A DNA stretch of 64,000 nt from an uncultured Pseudomonadota bacterium. GTDB lineage: Bacteria; Pseudomonadota; Gammaproteobacteria; Burkholderiales; SG8-39. Position numbers and translations under genes: made by a program. The stretch is taken from assembly GCA_903829815.1 (NCBI GenBank), contig CAIKRR010000029.1, forward strand, positions 158,931-222,930, written 5' to 3'. The notes beneath the pieces were generated by a model that had not been told where the DNA came from, did not search any database, and worked only from the letters and a program-made list of their open reading frames with translations. Of this stretch, positions 49,979 through 60,751 are shown piece by piece; positions within the stretch are counted from its first letter, which is position 1; each line of letters starts with the position of its first letter.

Positions 49979-50017
49979 TTTGGGCGCCCTGTACCGGGCA
50001 TCAAGACCTGCAACTGC

Positions 50018-50102
50018 TGGTGCCGACGGGGAGACTCGAACTCCCACGGGTTTCCCCACTACCCCCTCAAGATAGCGTGTCTACCAATTTCACCACGTCG
50101 GC
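50018..50102 (-). tRNA. tRNA-Leu (anticodon GAG)
   Basis: Class II tRNA with encoded CCA, 85 bases. Acceptor GCCGACG/CGTCGGC, D-arm GTGAAATTGGTAGACAC, anticodon stem CTATC/GGTAG round loop TTGAGGG (anticodon GAG), a long variable arm TGGGGAAACCCG, and T-arm GGGAGTTCGAGTCTCCC. It sits between secG and nuoA on the same strand, a layout conserved in betaproteobacteria, and is probably processed from a longer transcript. Confidence 0.96.
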
Positions 50103-50176
50103 ACTGACCACACTTCAGCGTTCATTCAGGCGTCGAGAACCACTACTCGACCATCACACGACGACTGTCTGATCTG

Positions 50177-50199
50177 CATCAGGATGAGGCCTCCTGATG
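50177..50199 (-). terminator. Hairpin downstream of secG
   Basis: Perfect 8-base stem CATCAGGA (50177-50184) and TCCTGATG (50192-50199) with a 7-base loop, starting 15 bases after the secG stop. No T-run follows, so partial read-through into the tRNA-Leu is likely. Confidence 0.45.
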
Positions 50200-50214
50200 A
50201 GCCCGCATTTTACT

Positions 50215-50598
50215 TCACTTTGGAACGTCGCTGCTCTTTCCTGACGAAGAAGATGACGTTGTTCCGCTCTCCACGGCAGGCTTGTCTGCACCCGGCACGA
50301 CGGGCACGACGGCCCCCTGGGGCGCATCCTTCATGACCCCGACCGAATCCACCGCCTTGTGATGCGAGGCGAGCCAGGTCAGTCCGATGCTCGTGACGAA
50401 GAACACACTGGCCAGGATGCCGGTGGTGCGCGAGAGAAAGTTGGCCGAGCCACTGGAGCCGAACAGGCTGCCCGACGAGCCACTGCCGAAAGCCGCCCCC
50501 ATGTCTGCCCCCTTGCCATGCTGCAGGAGCACAAGCCCGATGATCACGGCAGCAACGATGACATGCACCACCAAGGCAATGTTCAGAAAGATGTCCAT
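50215..50598 (-). CDS. secG: Protein translocase subunit SecG
   Basis: 127 residues, two transmembrane helices (about 5-25 and 50-72), with the loop QHGKGADMGAAFGSGSSGSLFGS between them as in SecG (quoted as GKGADMGAAFGSGSSGSLFG). It stimulates SecYE preprotein translocation. The C-terminus is a long Ser/Pro-rich tail. The ATG at 50598 has AAGGAA upstream; tpiA stops 2 bases before it. It begins the tRNA-Leu/nuo side of the block. Confidence 0.95.
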   Translation of the reverse strand: MDIFLNIALVVHVIVAAVIIGLVLLQHGKGADMGAAFGSGSSGSLFGSSGSANFLSRTTGILASVFFVTSIGLTWLASHHKAVDSVGVMKDAPQGAVVPVVPGADKPAVESGTTSSSSSGKSSDVPK

Positions 50599-50600
50599 AT

Positions 50601-51368
50601 TCAGCAGGTTCCTTGAGCAGCGTCGCAAATAGCGGAGAAGTCGGCCGCAACGAGCGCGGCCCCGCCGATGAGGCCGCCATCGATGTCGGCCATGGAAAAG
50701 AGTTGGGCAGCGTTTCCAGGCTTCACGCTGCCCCCGTAGATGATGCGCGCCGCAGGCGCGTCGGCACCGTAGCGAAGCAACTCGCCACGGATGGCCGCAT
50801 GCACGGCATTGGCCTGCACCGCGCTCGCGGTCCGTCCCGTGCCGATCGCCCATACCGGCTCATAGGCCAGGACGACGCGCAACCAGTCGGCTGCCGCAAT
50901 CCGCGCGGCAACGGCTGCCATCTGGCGCAGCACGACAGCCTCGGTCTGACCGGCGTCACGTTCCGCAAGCGTCTCGCCGACGCAGATGATGGGCGTCAGA
51001 CCAGCGGCCAGCGCAGCAACGGCCTTCAGTGCCACCTGTGCATCGGTCTCGCCATGGAGGGTGCGTCGCTCGGAATGGCCGACGATGACATGCCGGCAGC
51101 CCAGATCGACCAGCATCGACGAGGAGACCTCGCCGGTATAGGCGCCAGCGCCGTGCAGAGAAACATCCTGAGCGCCCAGCGCGACCGCCGAACGCTCCAG
51201 CCGCTCACGGGCCTGCGCGAGATAGGGAAAGGGCACGCACAGCACGACATCCAGACCGGGATCACGTGCCGCATCGGCGCATGCGGCAGCCAGCAGTCCC
51301 TCATTGGCAGAGAGACTGCCGTTCATCTTCCAGTTGGCGGCAACGAGTGGGCGACGCGACACGGACAC
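50601..51368 (-). CDS. tpiA: Triosephosphate isomerase
   Basis: 255 residues. The catalytic residues are present: Lys14 (NWKMN), His98 (VIVGHSERR) and Glu170 (AYEPVWAIGTG), followed by the phosphate-binding GGSVKPGNA and GGLIGGAAL. It interconverts DHAP and G3P in glycolysis/gluconeogenesis. The start is GTG at 51368 with a weak ribosome site. tpiA-secG adjacency is widespread. Confidence 0.97.
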   Translation of the reverse strand: MSVSRRPLVAANWKMNGSLSANEGLLAAACADAARDPGLDVVLCVPFPYLAQARERLERSAVALGAQDVSLHGAGAYTGEVSSSMLVDLGCRHVIVGHSERRTLHGETDAQVALKAVAALAAGLTPIICVGETLAERDAGQTEAVVLRQMAAVAARIAAADWLRVVLAYEPVWAIGTGRTASAVQANAVHAAIRGELLRYGADAPAARIIYGGSVKPGNAAQLFSMADIDGGLIGGAALVAADFSAICDAAQGTC

Positions 51369-51546
51369 GGGCTGACGAGCAGTTGAGCAAGGCGTGGAGA
51401 ACGATCAGTCGACTATCAGGCGACCACCCATCGGGCGGCCAGACTTCGAACGATCGCAGATCGAGCGGCCCCAGGGCGAGTGATCGTTCCTGAGCCTGCA
51501 ACCGGTTGATTTTACGCGGGGAACGCCAAGGCGTCCACCGCAGGCA

Positions 51547-52728
51547 TCAGATCCTCTCGAAGATCGCGGCAATGCCCTGCCCGCCGCCTATGCACATGGT
51601 GACCAGCGCATGGCGTCCGCCCACCCGCTCGAGCTCATGAATGGCCTTCACGGTGAGGATGCACCCGGTCGCCCCTATCGGGTGCCCCAGCGCCACCGCT
51701 CCGCCGTTGGGATTGAGCTTGTGCGGCTCAAATCCGAGATCGCGCGCAACGGCCATCGCCTGCACGGCAAACGCCTCGTTGGATTCGATCACATCCATAT
51801 CATCGACCCGCAGGCCGGTCTTTTCGAAGACGCGACGCACGGCAGGGGTGGGCCCAAGACCCATCACCGCAGGCTCGACGGCAGCATGGGCATAGCCCAC
51901 CAGACGAGCGCGCCCGCGCAGGCCGGCCGCACGCGCCGCGCCAGCCTCCATCAGGACCACCGCAGCAGCCCCATCATTGATGCCCGAGGCATTGCCGGCG
52001 GTAACCGATCCGTCCTTGCGAAACGCCGGACGCAGCTTGCCCAGTTGTTCCATGCTGGCATCGCGCCGCACATGTTCGTCGGTATCGAAGACAACCGTGC
52101 CCTTGCGTCCCTTCAGTTCGACCGCCACGATCTGTGACCTGAAGTGGCCCTGGTCGATCGCGGCGACGGCACGACGATGGCTCTCGACCGCGTAGGCGTC
52201 CTGCTCCTCGCGGGTAAATCCGTAACGGCTGGCAATATTCTCGGCGGTGATGCCCATGTGACCATTGCCGAAGGGGTCGTGCAGCGCCGCAGTCATGGCA
52301 TCGACCACGGGCGCATCGCCCATCCTCTGCCCCCAGCGCCCGGCCGGAAGAAAGTATGCAGCGCGGCTCATGCTCTCGGCGCCCCCTGCAACGGCGCAGT
52401 CATGGTCGCCCAGCATCAGGTGCTGAGCGGCCGACACGATGGCCTGCAGTCCACTGCCGCACAGACGATTCACGGTGAGGCAGGGCGTGGACACCGACAG
52501 CCCGGCGTCGATCGCCGCTACCCGCGACAGATACATGTCACGCGCTTCACCATGAATGACGCTACCGAAAACGACATGCCCGACCGCATCGGCCGGCACG
52601 CCGGCCCGGGCCAGTGCCTCGCGCGTCACATGAGCGGCCAGCGCCGTCGCCGGCATGTCCTTCAGGCTGCCGCCATAGCCGCCGATGGCGGTCCGTGCAC
52701 CACCGACAATCCAGACTTCACGCGTCAT
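51547..52728 (-). CDS. Acetyl-CoA C-acetyltransferase (beta-ketothiolase)
   Basis: 393 residues, a biosynthetic-type thiolase. The catalytic residues align: nucleophile Cys90 ([12 protein letters not shown]), His349 ([10 protein letters not shown]) and Cys379 (MCIGGGQG), each one more than in the Zoogloea enzyme. It may supply acetoacetyl-CoA or 3-ketovaleryl-CoA for polyhydroxyalkanoate or degrade ketoacyl-CoA; PhaA versus BktB cannot be settled by eye. The ATG overlaps the rimO stop (ATGA), placing it in the phaR-rimO-thiolase unit. Confidence 0.93.
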   Translation of the reverse strand: MTREVWIVGGARTAIGGYGGSLKDMPATALAAHVTREALARAGVPADAVGHVVFGSVIHGEARDMYLSRVAAIDAGLSVSTPCLTVNRLCGSGLQAIVSAAQHLMLGDHDCAVAGGAESMSRAAYFLPAGRWGQRMGDAPVVDAMTAALHDPFGNGHMGITAENIASRYGFTREEQDAYAVESHRRAVAAIDQGHFRSQIVAVELKGRKGTVVFDTDEHVRRDASMEQLGKLRPAFRKDGSVTAGNASGINDGAAAVVLMEAGAARAAGLRGRARLVGYAHAAVEPAVMGLGPTPAVRRVFEKTGLRVDDMDVIESNEAFAVQAMAVARDLGFEPHKLNPNGGAVALGHPIGATGCILTVKAIHELERVGGRHALVTMCIGGGQGIAAIFERI

Positions 52729-54113
52729 CGTGCCTTGCTCCTTTTCGCGGCAGCGCGTGGCGCCGGCCGTTTGTCCTGCCCCGCCTGCTCCAGTTCGCCC
52801 TCGAGGTCGTGCTCATCCGAGGCCGTGATGCGCACCTGGACCATCTGGCCGGCGCTGAGCCCACGTGCCGCAAAGCGCACGACGCCATCGATCTCGGGTG
52901 CGTCGGCACGCGTGCGCCCGATGGCGATCCCTGCCTCGTCGTCGACCTCGTCGATGAGCACCTGCTGCACCGACCCCACCTTGCGCCGCAAGCGCGCGCG
53001 GCTGATGCGGGCCTGGGTGAGCATGAAGCGCTCGAGACGCGCCTGCTTGACTTCCTCGGGCACGGCAGCAGGCAGATCATTGGCGATGGCGCCATCAACC
53101 GGTGAATAAGCAAAACAGCCGACCCGATCGAGCTTTGCCTCGGCCAGAAAGGCCAGCAGCTCCTCGAACTCGGCCTCGGTCTCGCCCGGGAACCCAACGA
53201 TGAACGTACTGCGCAAGGTCAGATCGGGGCAGGCCTTGCGCCAGGCGCGGATGCGCTCGATGTTCACTTCACCCGACGCAGGCCGCTTCATCAGCTTGAG
53301 GATGCGCGGACTGGCGTGCTGGAAGGGCACATCCAGATAGGGCAGTACGCGCCCCTCGGCCATGAGCGGAATGACCTCATCGACGCTCGGGTAGGGGTAG
53401 ACATAGTGCAGCCGCACCCAGGCCCCGAGTTCGCCCAGCGCTCCGGCCAACTCGAGCATCCGGGTACGCAGCGGACGCCCGCCCCAGAATCCGGTTCGGT
53501 AACGGACGTCAACCCCGTAAGCACTCGTATCCTGCGAGATCACCAGCAACTCACGCACGCCCGAGCGCACCAGATTCTCGGCCTCGGTCATCACATCGCC
53601 AATCGGGCGGCTGACCAGATCACCGCGCATCTGCGGGATGATGCAAAAGGTACAGCGATGGTTGCAGCCTTCAGAAATCTTGAGATAGGCGTAGTGCCGT
53701 GGCGTGAGTCGTATGCCTTGTGGCGGCACCAGGCTCTCGAACGGATCGTGCCTTGGTGGCAGGTGCTGATGAACCGCATCGAGCACTTCATCGGTGGCAT
53801 GCGGCCCGGTCACCGCCAGTACCCGCGGAAAGCGACTCGATACCATGTCGCCGCGCGCGCCGAGACAACCCGTCACGATGACCTTGCCGTTTTCCTCCAG
53901 CGCCTCGCCAATGGCCTCGAGCGACTCGGCCACGGCATCATCGATGAAGCCACAGGTGTTGACCACCACCAGATCGGCGCCGGCGTAGTCCGGGGCAATG
54001 ACATAACCCTCTGCACGCAGACGGGTGAGGATGCGCTCGGAATCGACCAGTGCCTTCGGACAACCGAGCGATACGAAACCGACCTTGGGTACCTTCTGCT
54101 TGCGAGTTGCCAT
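52725..54113 (-). CDS. rimO: Ribosomal protein S12 methylthiotransferase RimO
   Basis: 462 residues; a radical-SAM enzyme that methylthiolates Asp88 of S12. The N-terminal MTTase cluster cysteines are Cys18, Cys54 and Cys83 (GCLGARGD); the radical-SAM triad is CNHRCTFC (Cys150, 154, 157); a C-terminal TRAM domain follows (about 385-450). [11 protein letters not shown] and [14 protein letters not shown] are characteristic. It follows phaR by 20 bases and overlaps the thiolase gene. Confidence 0.97.
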   Translation of the reverse strand: MATRKQKVPKVGFVSLGCPKALVDSERILTRLRAEGYVIAPDYAGADLVVVNTCGFIDDAVAESLEAIGEALEENGKVIVTGCLGARGDMVSSRFPRVLAVTGPHATDEVLDAVHQHLPPRHDPFESLVPPQGIRLTPRHYAYLKISEGCNHRCTFCIIPQMRGDLVSRPIGDVMTEAENLVRSGVRELLVISQDTSAYGVDVRYRTGFWGGRPLRTRMLELAGALGELGAWVRLHYVYPYPSVDEVIPLMAEGRVLPYLDVPFQHASPRILKLMKRPASGEVNIERIRAWRKACPDLTLRSTFIVGFPGETEAEFEELLAFLAEAKLDRVGCFAYSPVDGAIANDLPAAVPEEVKQARLERFMLTQARISRARLRRKVGSVQQVLIDEVDDEAGIAIGRTRADAPEIDGVVRFAARGLSAGQMVQVRITASDEHDLEGELEQAGQDKRPAPRAAAKRSKAR

Positions 54114-54133
54114 CAGTGTTGCCGGCAGTGCGC

Positions 54134-54700
54134 CTAGCTACCCCCGCCTTGCTTGTCGGCACCGGGGGGAAACCCCGGGAAGCCGAAGCTGCCGAAGGTG
54201 CGCGTCTGCGCACTCACCTGTTCGCGCATTTGCTCGAACATCTTCTGTGACTGGTCCATGTAGGCACTCATCACGTTTTGCATCGCCGGCCCCTGGAAGT
54301 TCATGAACTGCGACCACATGTCCTGCCGGGCCTTGGGGTTGTCAGCGAACAGCGAGTGCGACTGTTCCTGCATCGTCTTCTGGAATTCGGTGAAGGCCTG
54401 CACGTTTTTCTCGAGATAACTGCCCATCATGCCCTGCATCGCCCCGCCATAGGAACGGATGAACTGGGTCAGCATGTCATGCGAGAACATCGGCGCGCCC
54501 CCCGTGTTTTCCTCTTCGAGGATGATCTGCAGGAGGATGCTGCGCGTGAGATCGTCGCCAGTCTTCGCGTCTACGACCTGGAACTCCTCTTGCTTCACCA
54601 CCAGATCCTTGACATCGGCAAGGGTGATGTAGCTTGAAGTCTGCGTGTCGTACAAGCGTCGGTTCGGGTACTTCTTGATCAGCCGCGTCTGTTTGGCCAT
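54134..54700 (-). CDS. phaR: Polyhydroxyalkanoate synthesis regulator PhaR
   Basis: 188 residues. The N-terminal DNA-binding PHB_acc_N domain is unmistakable: [20 protein letters not shown] and LADVKDLV, up to about residue 64. Two PHB_acc regions follow, with [15 protein letters not shown], then a Met/Gln-rich part and a Gly-rich C-terminus. In Cupriavidus and Paracoccus PhaR represses phaP and its own gene until PHB granules sequester it. ATG at 54700 has GGAGGAG upstream. A TATAAT box and palindrome lie at 54772-54788. No phaC or phaB is in the window. Confidence 0.95.
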   Translation of the reverse strand: MAKQTRLIKKYPNRRLYDTQTSSYITLADVKDLVVKQEEFQVVDAKTGDDLTRSILLQIILEEENTGGAPMFSHDMLTQFIRSYGGAMQGMMGSYLEKNVQAFTEFQKTMQEQSHSLFADNPKARQDMWSQFMNFQGPAMQNVMSAYMDQSQKMFEQMREQVSAQTRTFGSFGFPGFPPGADKQGGGS

Positions 54701-54771
54701 TGCAGTGCGCTCCTCCGGGGGGACTCGGCACCTGCTCACCTGAAGGGCGAGACGATGATCCGGTCAGCTTG

Positions 54772-54788
54772 TGCTGCGCAGCATTATA
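54772..54788 (-). promoter_or_regulatory. phaR promoter -10 with TGC-rich palindrome, candidate PhaR operator
   Basis: On the minus strand a perfect -10 TATAAT (54788-54783) is followed at once by the 12-base palindrome TGCTGCGCAGCA (54783-54772), about 70 bases before the phaR start. The -35 is weak. PhaR sites in other bacteria are TGC/GCA palindromes, so autorepression is a reasonable inference. Confidence 0.55.
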
Positions 54789-54819
54789 CCCATCTGGCGG
54801 TGCGTCACCGAATCGGGTC

Positions 54820-56025
54820 TCAGCCGGCCTTTTCAACTGCGCCAATGAGTGCGGCGAAGGCGTCAGCAAACTGCTGCAGCCCATCGGAGAGCAGCTGGCT
54901 CGTGACCCGATCGAGATCAACCCCGAGCGCGTGCAACATGGCCAGCGTGTGCCGCGCCTCGAACAGATTGCCAGGCAGGGTATCGGACACGACGCCGTGA
55001 TCGGCAAACGCCGCAAGCGTCGTCGGGGGCAAGGTGTTCACCGTATCGGCCCCGACCAGCGACTCGACATAGACCACATCACGATAGGCTGGATTCTTGC
55101 AACTGGTGCTGGCCCACAGCAGCCGCTGGGGTCGTGCGCCAGCGGCTGCAAGCCGTCCCCAGCGCGGCAAGGCCTGGCGCGCGAGCGCGTCCGCGTAGGC
55201 CAGCCGGGCATTGGCAATAGCGGTCTTGCCGCGCAGTGCGAGGATGGTCTCGCGATCGATGCCAGCTACGGGTGCGGCAAGCGCGACGCGCTCCAGCTCG
55301 GCATCGACATGCGTGTCGATGCGACTGATGAAAAAGCTCGCCACGCTGGCAATGCGCTCGACCGACTGGCCAGCCGCCAGGCGCTGCTCGAGAGCGCATG
55401 CATGTGCCTCGGCCACCGCTTCGAAAGCATCGCGCGCAAAGAGCAGCGTGACGTTCACGTTGATGCCGTAGGCCAGCAACGCCTCGATGGCCGCGACACC
55501 GGCGGGGGTGCCGGGCACCTTGATCATCACGTTCGGACGATCCAGTGCAGCCCACAGTCGGCGCGCCTCGACCACAGTGCCCGGGGCATCGTGCGCAAGC
55601 ACGGGCGAGACCTCCAGACTCACCAGACCGTCGCGGCCCCCGGTCTGCTCGTACAAGGGCCGAAACAGGTCGGCAGCCGCCTGCACATCGGCAATCGCCA
55701 GGGCCTCGTAGACGGCGATTGCACTCGCACCCGACTGACGCAGACGTGCCATGTCGGCCCGGTAGGCGGCACCGGCCATGGCCTTCTGGAAGATCGCAGG
55801 GTTGGAGGTCAGACCGGCCAGATGCCGGTTTGCGATCAGCCGTGCGAGTTCGCCACTGGCAATCAATGGTCGGTCGATCGAATCGAGCCACACCGACTGA
55901 CCCGCAGCCACCAGCCGACCCATGGCATCACCCGCCATGGCATCTGTCCGCGTCGCGTTGGCCGAGTCGGTGCCTGCCTCAGGCAGCCCAATCGGGCTCA
56001 CGGTATCCTGTCCTCTTGAAGACAT
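54820..56025 (-). CDS. tal: Transaldolase
   Basis: 401 residues of the larger Tal class. SVWLDSIDRPLI and TSNPAIFQKAMAG define the N-terminus, NVMIKVPGTPAG the phosphate/acid region, and LLWASTSCKNP carries the Schiff-base Lys; NTLPPTTLAAFADHG is the family C-terminal block. It transfers a dihydroxyacetone unit between sugar phosphates in the pentose phosphate pathway. The ATG at 56025 follows GAGGGAGGGG. It is upstream of phaR on the same strand and divergent from the acyl-CoA dehydrogenase gene. Confidence 0.93.
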   Translation of the reverse strand: MSSRGQDTVSPIGLPEAGTDSANATRTDAMAGDAMGRLVAAGQSVWLDSIDRPLIASGELARLIANRHLAGLTSNPAIFQKAMAGAAYRADMARLRQSGASAIAVYEALAIADVQAAADLFRPLYEQTGGRDGLVSLEVSPVLAHDAPGTVVEARRLWAALDRPNVMIKVPGTPAGVAAIEALLAYGINVNVTLLFARDAFEAVAEAHACALEQRLAAGQSVERIASVASFFISRIDTHVDAELERVALAAPVAGIDRETILALRGKTAIANARLAYADALARQALPRWGRLAAAGARPQRLLWASTSCKNPAYRDVVYVESLVGADTVNTLPPTTLAAFADHGVVSDTLPGNLFEARHTLAMLHALGVDLDRVTSQLLSDGLQQFADAFAALIGAVEKAG

Positions 56026-56073
56026 CCTTGCCCCTCCCTCGCCAACATTTCATCGCAGCGAACTTAGCACACC

Positions 56074-57222
56074 ATGGATTTCGAAATCCCGCGTCAGATC
56101 TATGACACTGACCACGAGCAGTTCCGCGCTACGCTCAGACAGTTCCTGGCGCGCGAGGTGCTGCCCCACTATGCGCAGTGGGAGGCGGCCGGCCGAACAC
56201 CTCGCGACATCTGGGCACGGGCCGGCGACCTGGGCATCCTGGGCACCAGCATTCCGGTCGAATGGGGCGGGATGGGCGGGGACTTCCGCTTCGACGCCAT
56301 CGTGCTCGAGGAACTCGGCCGCGCCGGCGTCGCGGCACCCGCCTGGGACATGCACGCCTACATCATTGCCCCGTTTCTCGTGCACTTCGGCACTGAGGCA
56401 CAAAAGCAGACCTTCCTGCCGGCGATGGTGGCAGGCACCACCATCGCCGCCATCGGCCTGACCGAGCCAGACAGCGGAAGCGACCTGGGAGCGCTGCGCA
56501 CCCAGGCTCGTCTCGAAGGCAATCACTATGTGGTCAACGGCAGCAAGACCTTCATCACCAATGGCCATATTGCCGACCTGATACTGCTCGCGGTGAAGAC
56601 CGCGCCCGACCTCGGAAGCCGGGGCATATCCCTGCTGCTGGTGGATACCGCCAGTGCCGGGTTCCGGCGCGGGCGCAATCTGGACAAGATCGGCAATCAC
56701 GCCCAGGACACGGCCGAGCTCTTCTTTGATGACCTGCGCGTGCCCGCCGATCGGCTGCTGGGCGGCATCGAGAACCAGGGCTGGCGCCAACTCACCCACG
56801 GGCTGGCGCAAGAGCGCATGGTGGTGGCAGTTCGCTCGATCGCGATGGCTGAAGCGGCCTGGGACCAGACCCTCGAGCAAGTTCGTGATCGACGGGTGGC
56901 CGGACGCACGGTGCTCGACTTCCAGACCACGCGCTTTCGACTGGCCGAAATGGCCACGGACATCGAGGCAGGTCGGCCCTTCATCGACCGCTGCATCGAA
57001 CTGCTGGCCCGTGGCGAGCTCTCGCCAGAACTGGCCGCCAAGGCGAAATTGTGGGCGACCGAACTGGCCGATCGGGTGCTCGATCAGTGCCTGCAACTGC
57101 ACGGGGGATATGGCTATATTCGCGACTATCCGATTGCCCGCGCCTGGGCCGACGCCCGCGTGCACCGGATCTACGCCGGCACCAACGAAGTGATGAAGCA
57201 CATCATCAGCCGGTCCTACTGA
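56074..57222 (+). CDS. Acyl-CoA dehydrogenase
   Basis: 382 residues, FAD flavoprotein. TEPDSGSDLGALRTQA and KTFITNGHIADLILLAVKT are the FAD/acyl-CoA signatures; the C-terminal LHGGYGYIRDYPIARAWADARVHRIYAGTNEVMK (quoted as GGYGYIRDYPIAR and RIYAGTNEV) is typical. The candidate base is the Glu in GLAQERMVV, as in long-chain or isovaleryl types; the chain specificity is unknown. It is divergent from tal (48 bases). Confidence 0.92.
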   Translation: MDFEIPRQIYDTDHEQFRATLRQFLAREVLPHYAQWEAAGRTPRDIWARAGDLGILGTSIPVEWGGMGGDFRFDAIVLEELGRAGVAAPAWDMHAYIIAPFLVHFGTEAQKQTFLPAMVAGTTIAAIGLTEPDSGSDLGALRTQARLEGNHYVVNGSKTFITNGHIADLILLAVKTAPDLGSRGISLLLVDTASAGFRRGRNLDKIGNHAQDTAELFFDDLRVPADRLLGGIENQGWRQLTHGLAQERMVVAVRSIAMAEAAWDQTLEQVRDRRVAGRTVLDFQTTRFRLAEMATDIEAGRPFIDRCIELLARGELSPELAAKAKLWATELADRVLDQCLQLHGGYGYIRDYPIARAWADARVHRIYAGTNEVMKHIISRSY

Positions 57223-57294
57223 GGTGGACAGCGCACTGTCGGTCGCGGCGATGACCGAGGGCATACCCTCAGGCACACACAGCGCAGCGATCAC

Positions 57295-58557
57295 GTGGCG
57301 ATGAATGTCCTGCGCAATCGCAATTTTGCCCTGTACTCGGCCGGCAACATCGTCTCGTGGATAGGCCTGTGGATGCAAAGACTGGGCATCGGCTGGCTCT
57401 CCTGGGATCTCACCCACTCGGCGGTATGGGTGGGTATCGTCTCGATGGCACAGTTCCTGCCGATCATCGTCTTCGGGCCGCTCTTTGGTGTCCTCGCCGA
57501 CCGGCTCGAGCGCAAACGCTACGCAATCGCAGTGCAGGTGGCCCAGATGGGCATTGCCGGACTGCTCTGGGCAGCGTGCGCATTCGATGCGATGAGCACG
57601 CCCGTACTCGTGATCTTGTGCTCGGCGATCGGCATCTCGAGCGCCGCTCACCAGCCGATCCGGCTGGCCCTGGTCAACGATCTGGTCCCGCGCGAACTGC
57701 TGCAACAGGCCATTACCATCAATTCGGTGCTCTTCAACACCAGCCGCTTCGTCGGTCCGGCGCTGGGTGGCATCGCCATCGCTTCGGTCGGCGTTGCCTC
57801 CACGTTCGCGATCAATGCGGTTTCCTACCTGGCCATCCTGTGGTCACTCACCCTGGTTGAACTGCCTGCGCGGTCGGCCAGACCCGCCTCGCGCGGTTTC
57901 GCCGGCGATCTGGGCGCCGGCCTCTCCTACGTGCTCAGGCACCGCCCCATCCTGCAACTGATGGTGGTAGCCGGCCTCACCGCCTTCTTCGCCCGGGGTG
58001 CCATCGAACTGATGCCGGCATTCGCCGATGCCGTGTTCAACCGGGGAAGCGCCGGCCTGGCGACCCTCACGACAGCCGCCGGCGCCGGCGCAGTGGCTGC
58101 AGGACTGCTGCTCTCGCGCACCGGCTCGGCGGGCCGCGAAGCCTGGCTGGCCGCGCACGGTTCGGTGGCAGCCGGCGCCGTGCTTGCGCTGCTGGGTTTC
58201 ACGCACGAGTTCGCCGCAGGCGTCGCGGTCGTCGGACTTCTGGCCTTTGCAACCACGCTCTGCACGATAGGGATGCAGGTCGAACTGCAGTCAACCGTCG
58301 ACAATGACTACCGCGGCCGGGTGGTGAGTCTGTGGGGCGTGGTGACGATCGCCATGCCCTCGGTCGGGAGTACGCTGATCGGTGCCCTCGCGCACTGGCC
58401 TGTCCTGGGCACTCTGGGGGGGTTATCCAACGTGACGGTGGGCTGCGGCGTGGTATGCGCAGCGCTGGCCTGGTTGAGCACCGGTCAGCTGCGCGCTACC
58501 CGCCTCACCAGTCGAGCACGAGGCGCGGCGTCAGACTGCCAGAACAACAGACCATGA
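57295..58557 (+). CDS. MFS transporter, EntS/DHA3-like exporter
   Basis: 420 residues, about twelve transmembrane helices. The start MNVLRNRNFALYSAGNIVSWIG and the loop GVLADRLERKRYAIAVQ, then ISSAAHQPIRLALVNDLVPRELLQQAI (quoted as HQPIRLALVNDLVPRE) and FNTSRFVGPALGG, are those of the EntS-type drug/siderophore exporters. GTG at 57295 or ATG at 57301 may start it. The 3' end overlaps the convergent oxidoreductase gene by 53 bases. Confidence 0.85.
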   Translation: MAMNVLRNRNFALYSAGNIVSWIGLWMQRLGIGWLSWDLTHSAVWVGIVSMAQFLPIIVFGPLFGVLADRLERKRYAIAVQVAQMGIAGLLWAACAFDAMSTPVLVILCSAIGISSAAHQPIRLALVNDLVPRELLQQAITINSVLFNTSRFVGPALGGIAIASVGVASTFAINAVSYLAILWSLTLVELPARSARPASRGFAGDLGAGLSYVLRHRPILQLMVVAGLTAFFARGAIELMPAFADAVFNRGSAGLATLTTAAGAGAVAAGLLLSRTGSAGREAWLAAHGSVAAGAVLALLGFTHEFAAGVAVVGLLAFATTLCTIGMQVELQSTVDNDYRGRVVSLWGVVTIAMPSVGSTLIGALAHWPVLGTLGGLSNVTVGCGVVCAALAWLSTGQLRATRLTSRARGAASDCQNNRP

Positions 58558-59473
58558 GACTCTTGTTGGCCGCCCGCTCTTCCTTGCTGAGCACCAGGTC
58601 ACGGTGATCAGGCAGCCCCTCGATCACGCGCAACTCGCAGGTGCCACACACCCCTTCCATGCACGAGTAGGGCACATCGATGTCACTGTCCAGCATGGCG
58701 TCGAGAATGGTCTTTCCGGGTGTGACCTCGATCGACCGCCCCGAACGCGACAGCACCACGGTATAGCCACCCTCGGCAGCAACGGGCGTGGCCGAACTGA
58801 AATACTCGACGTGCACCGTGGCCTGATCGCGCGCAGCACAGGCCTTCTCGAAGGCGGCCAGCATGGGCAGAGGACCGCAACAGTAGACATGCGTATCGGG
58901 GGCACAGGCACCGACCAGAGCCTCGAGGTCGAGCATGCGCCCACCCGGGGCCTGGTCAAAATTCAGATGGACCCGATTGCCGCCGGCTGCGGCATCCAGC
59001 GCCATCAGTGCGTCGATGCAGGCCGCCACCGACCGGGTGCGCGCCGAGTACCAGATCTCCCACGACCGACCGAGTGCCTGCAGACGACGGGCCATGCACA
59101 GGAGCGGCGTGACACCGATGCCACCGGCAAACAGCACGGTATGCCCGGCTGACTCCTCGAGCGGAAAGTTGTTGCCCGGCGCCGATATCTGCAGACGATC
59201 ACCGCAGCGCAGTGCGTCGTGGATGAACTTCGAACCGCCGCGACTGGCCGGATCTCGGTTGACCGCAACCACATAGCGATGAGTCTCGGTGGGGTCATTC
59301 ATCAGCGAGTAGCTGCGACTGATGCCGTTGGGCAGTTCCATGTCGATATGCGCACCAGCGGCAAAAGCCGGCAGCATGGCGCCATCAGTGCGCACCAGTT
59401 CGAGCGAGACGATGCCCTCGGCCTCCCAGCGAGTGGACTGGACACGGACTTCAATCGATGGAGTACTGGACAT
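58505..59473 (-). CDS. PDR/VanB-family oxidoreductase (FMN, NAD, 2Fe-2S)
   Basis: 322 residues, a phthalate dioxygenase reductase-type flavoprotein. An FMN domain (RSYSL at 53-57), an NAD domain (GGIGVTP at 117-123, CGPLPML) and a C-terminal plant-type ferredoxin (Cys271, Cys276, Cys279, Cys309/310 in YSCMEGVCGTCEL and MVCCSGS) are in the usual order. It normally feeds electrons to a Rieske oxygenase such as vanillate demethylase, but no oxygenase gene is in this window. Divergent from the first Bug receptor. Confidence 0.92.
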   Translation of the reverse strand: MSSTPSIEVRVQSTRWEAEGIVSLELVRTDGAMLPAFAAGAHIDMELPNGISRSYSLMNDPTETHRYVVAVNRDPASRGGSKFIHDALRCGDRLQISAPGNNFPLEESAGHTVLFAGGIGVTPLLCMARRLQALGRSWEIWYSARTRSVAACIDALMALDAAAGGNRVHLNFDQAPGGRMLDLEALVGACAPDTHVYCCGPLPMLAAFEKACAARDQATVHVEYFSSATPVAAEGGYTVVLSRSGRSIEVTPGKTILDAMLDSDIDVPYSCMEGVCGTCELRVIEGLPDHRDLVLSKEERAANKSLMVCCSGSLTPRLVLDW

Positions 59474-59579
59474 GGCGGGCTTGCTTAGGGAAGGTTGGGT
59501 CGCCTGGCTGGATGCGACAGTCGACCATTGTCTCGCAAAGGCGAATCAACAGGCAATGCCGCGCGACCACCTCGAGTGC

Positions 59580-59607
59580 TTGCCGCCTTGCGGGGTTGCC
59601 CTACAAT
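59580..59607 (+). promoter_or_regulatory. Sigma-70 promoter of the Bug receptor operon
   Basis: -35 TTGCCG (59580-59585), 16 bases, -10 TACAAT (59602-59607), about 95 bases before the ATG at 59709. Spacing and both boxes are acceptable. This would drive the two receptors, the amidohydrolase and the cupin as one unit, since the gaps between them are all under 45 bases. Confidence 0.55.
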
Positions 59608-59708
59608 GGCGACGCCCCCGAGAGAAACGGCATCGAAGATCGGGGGGCGCAACCATCATGCACGATGGCAGGCGCGCCGCCACGACCCCGAGAGGATGAC
59701 AAGACACC

Positions 59709-60743
<1,035 letters not shown>

Positions 60744-60751
60744 GGACATCC

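Noticed and set aside
51301..51501. A 66-residue minus-strand frame upstream of tpiA
   Set aside because: No ribosome site, no recognisable sequence features and it overlaps the tpiA start; probably the tpiA leader.
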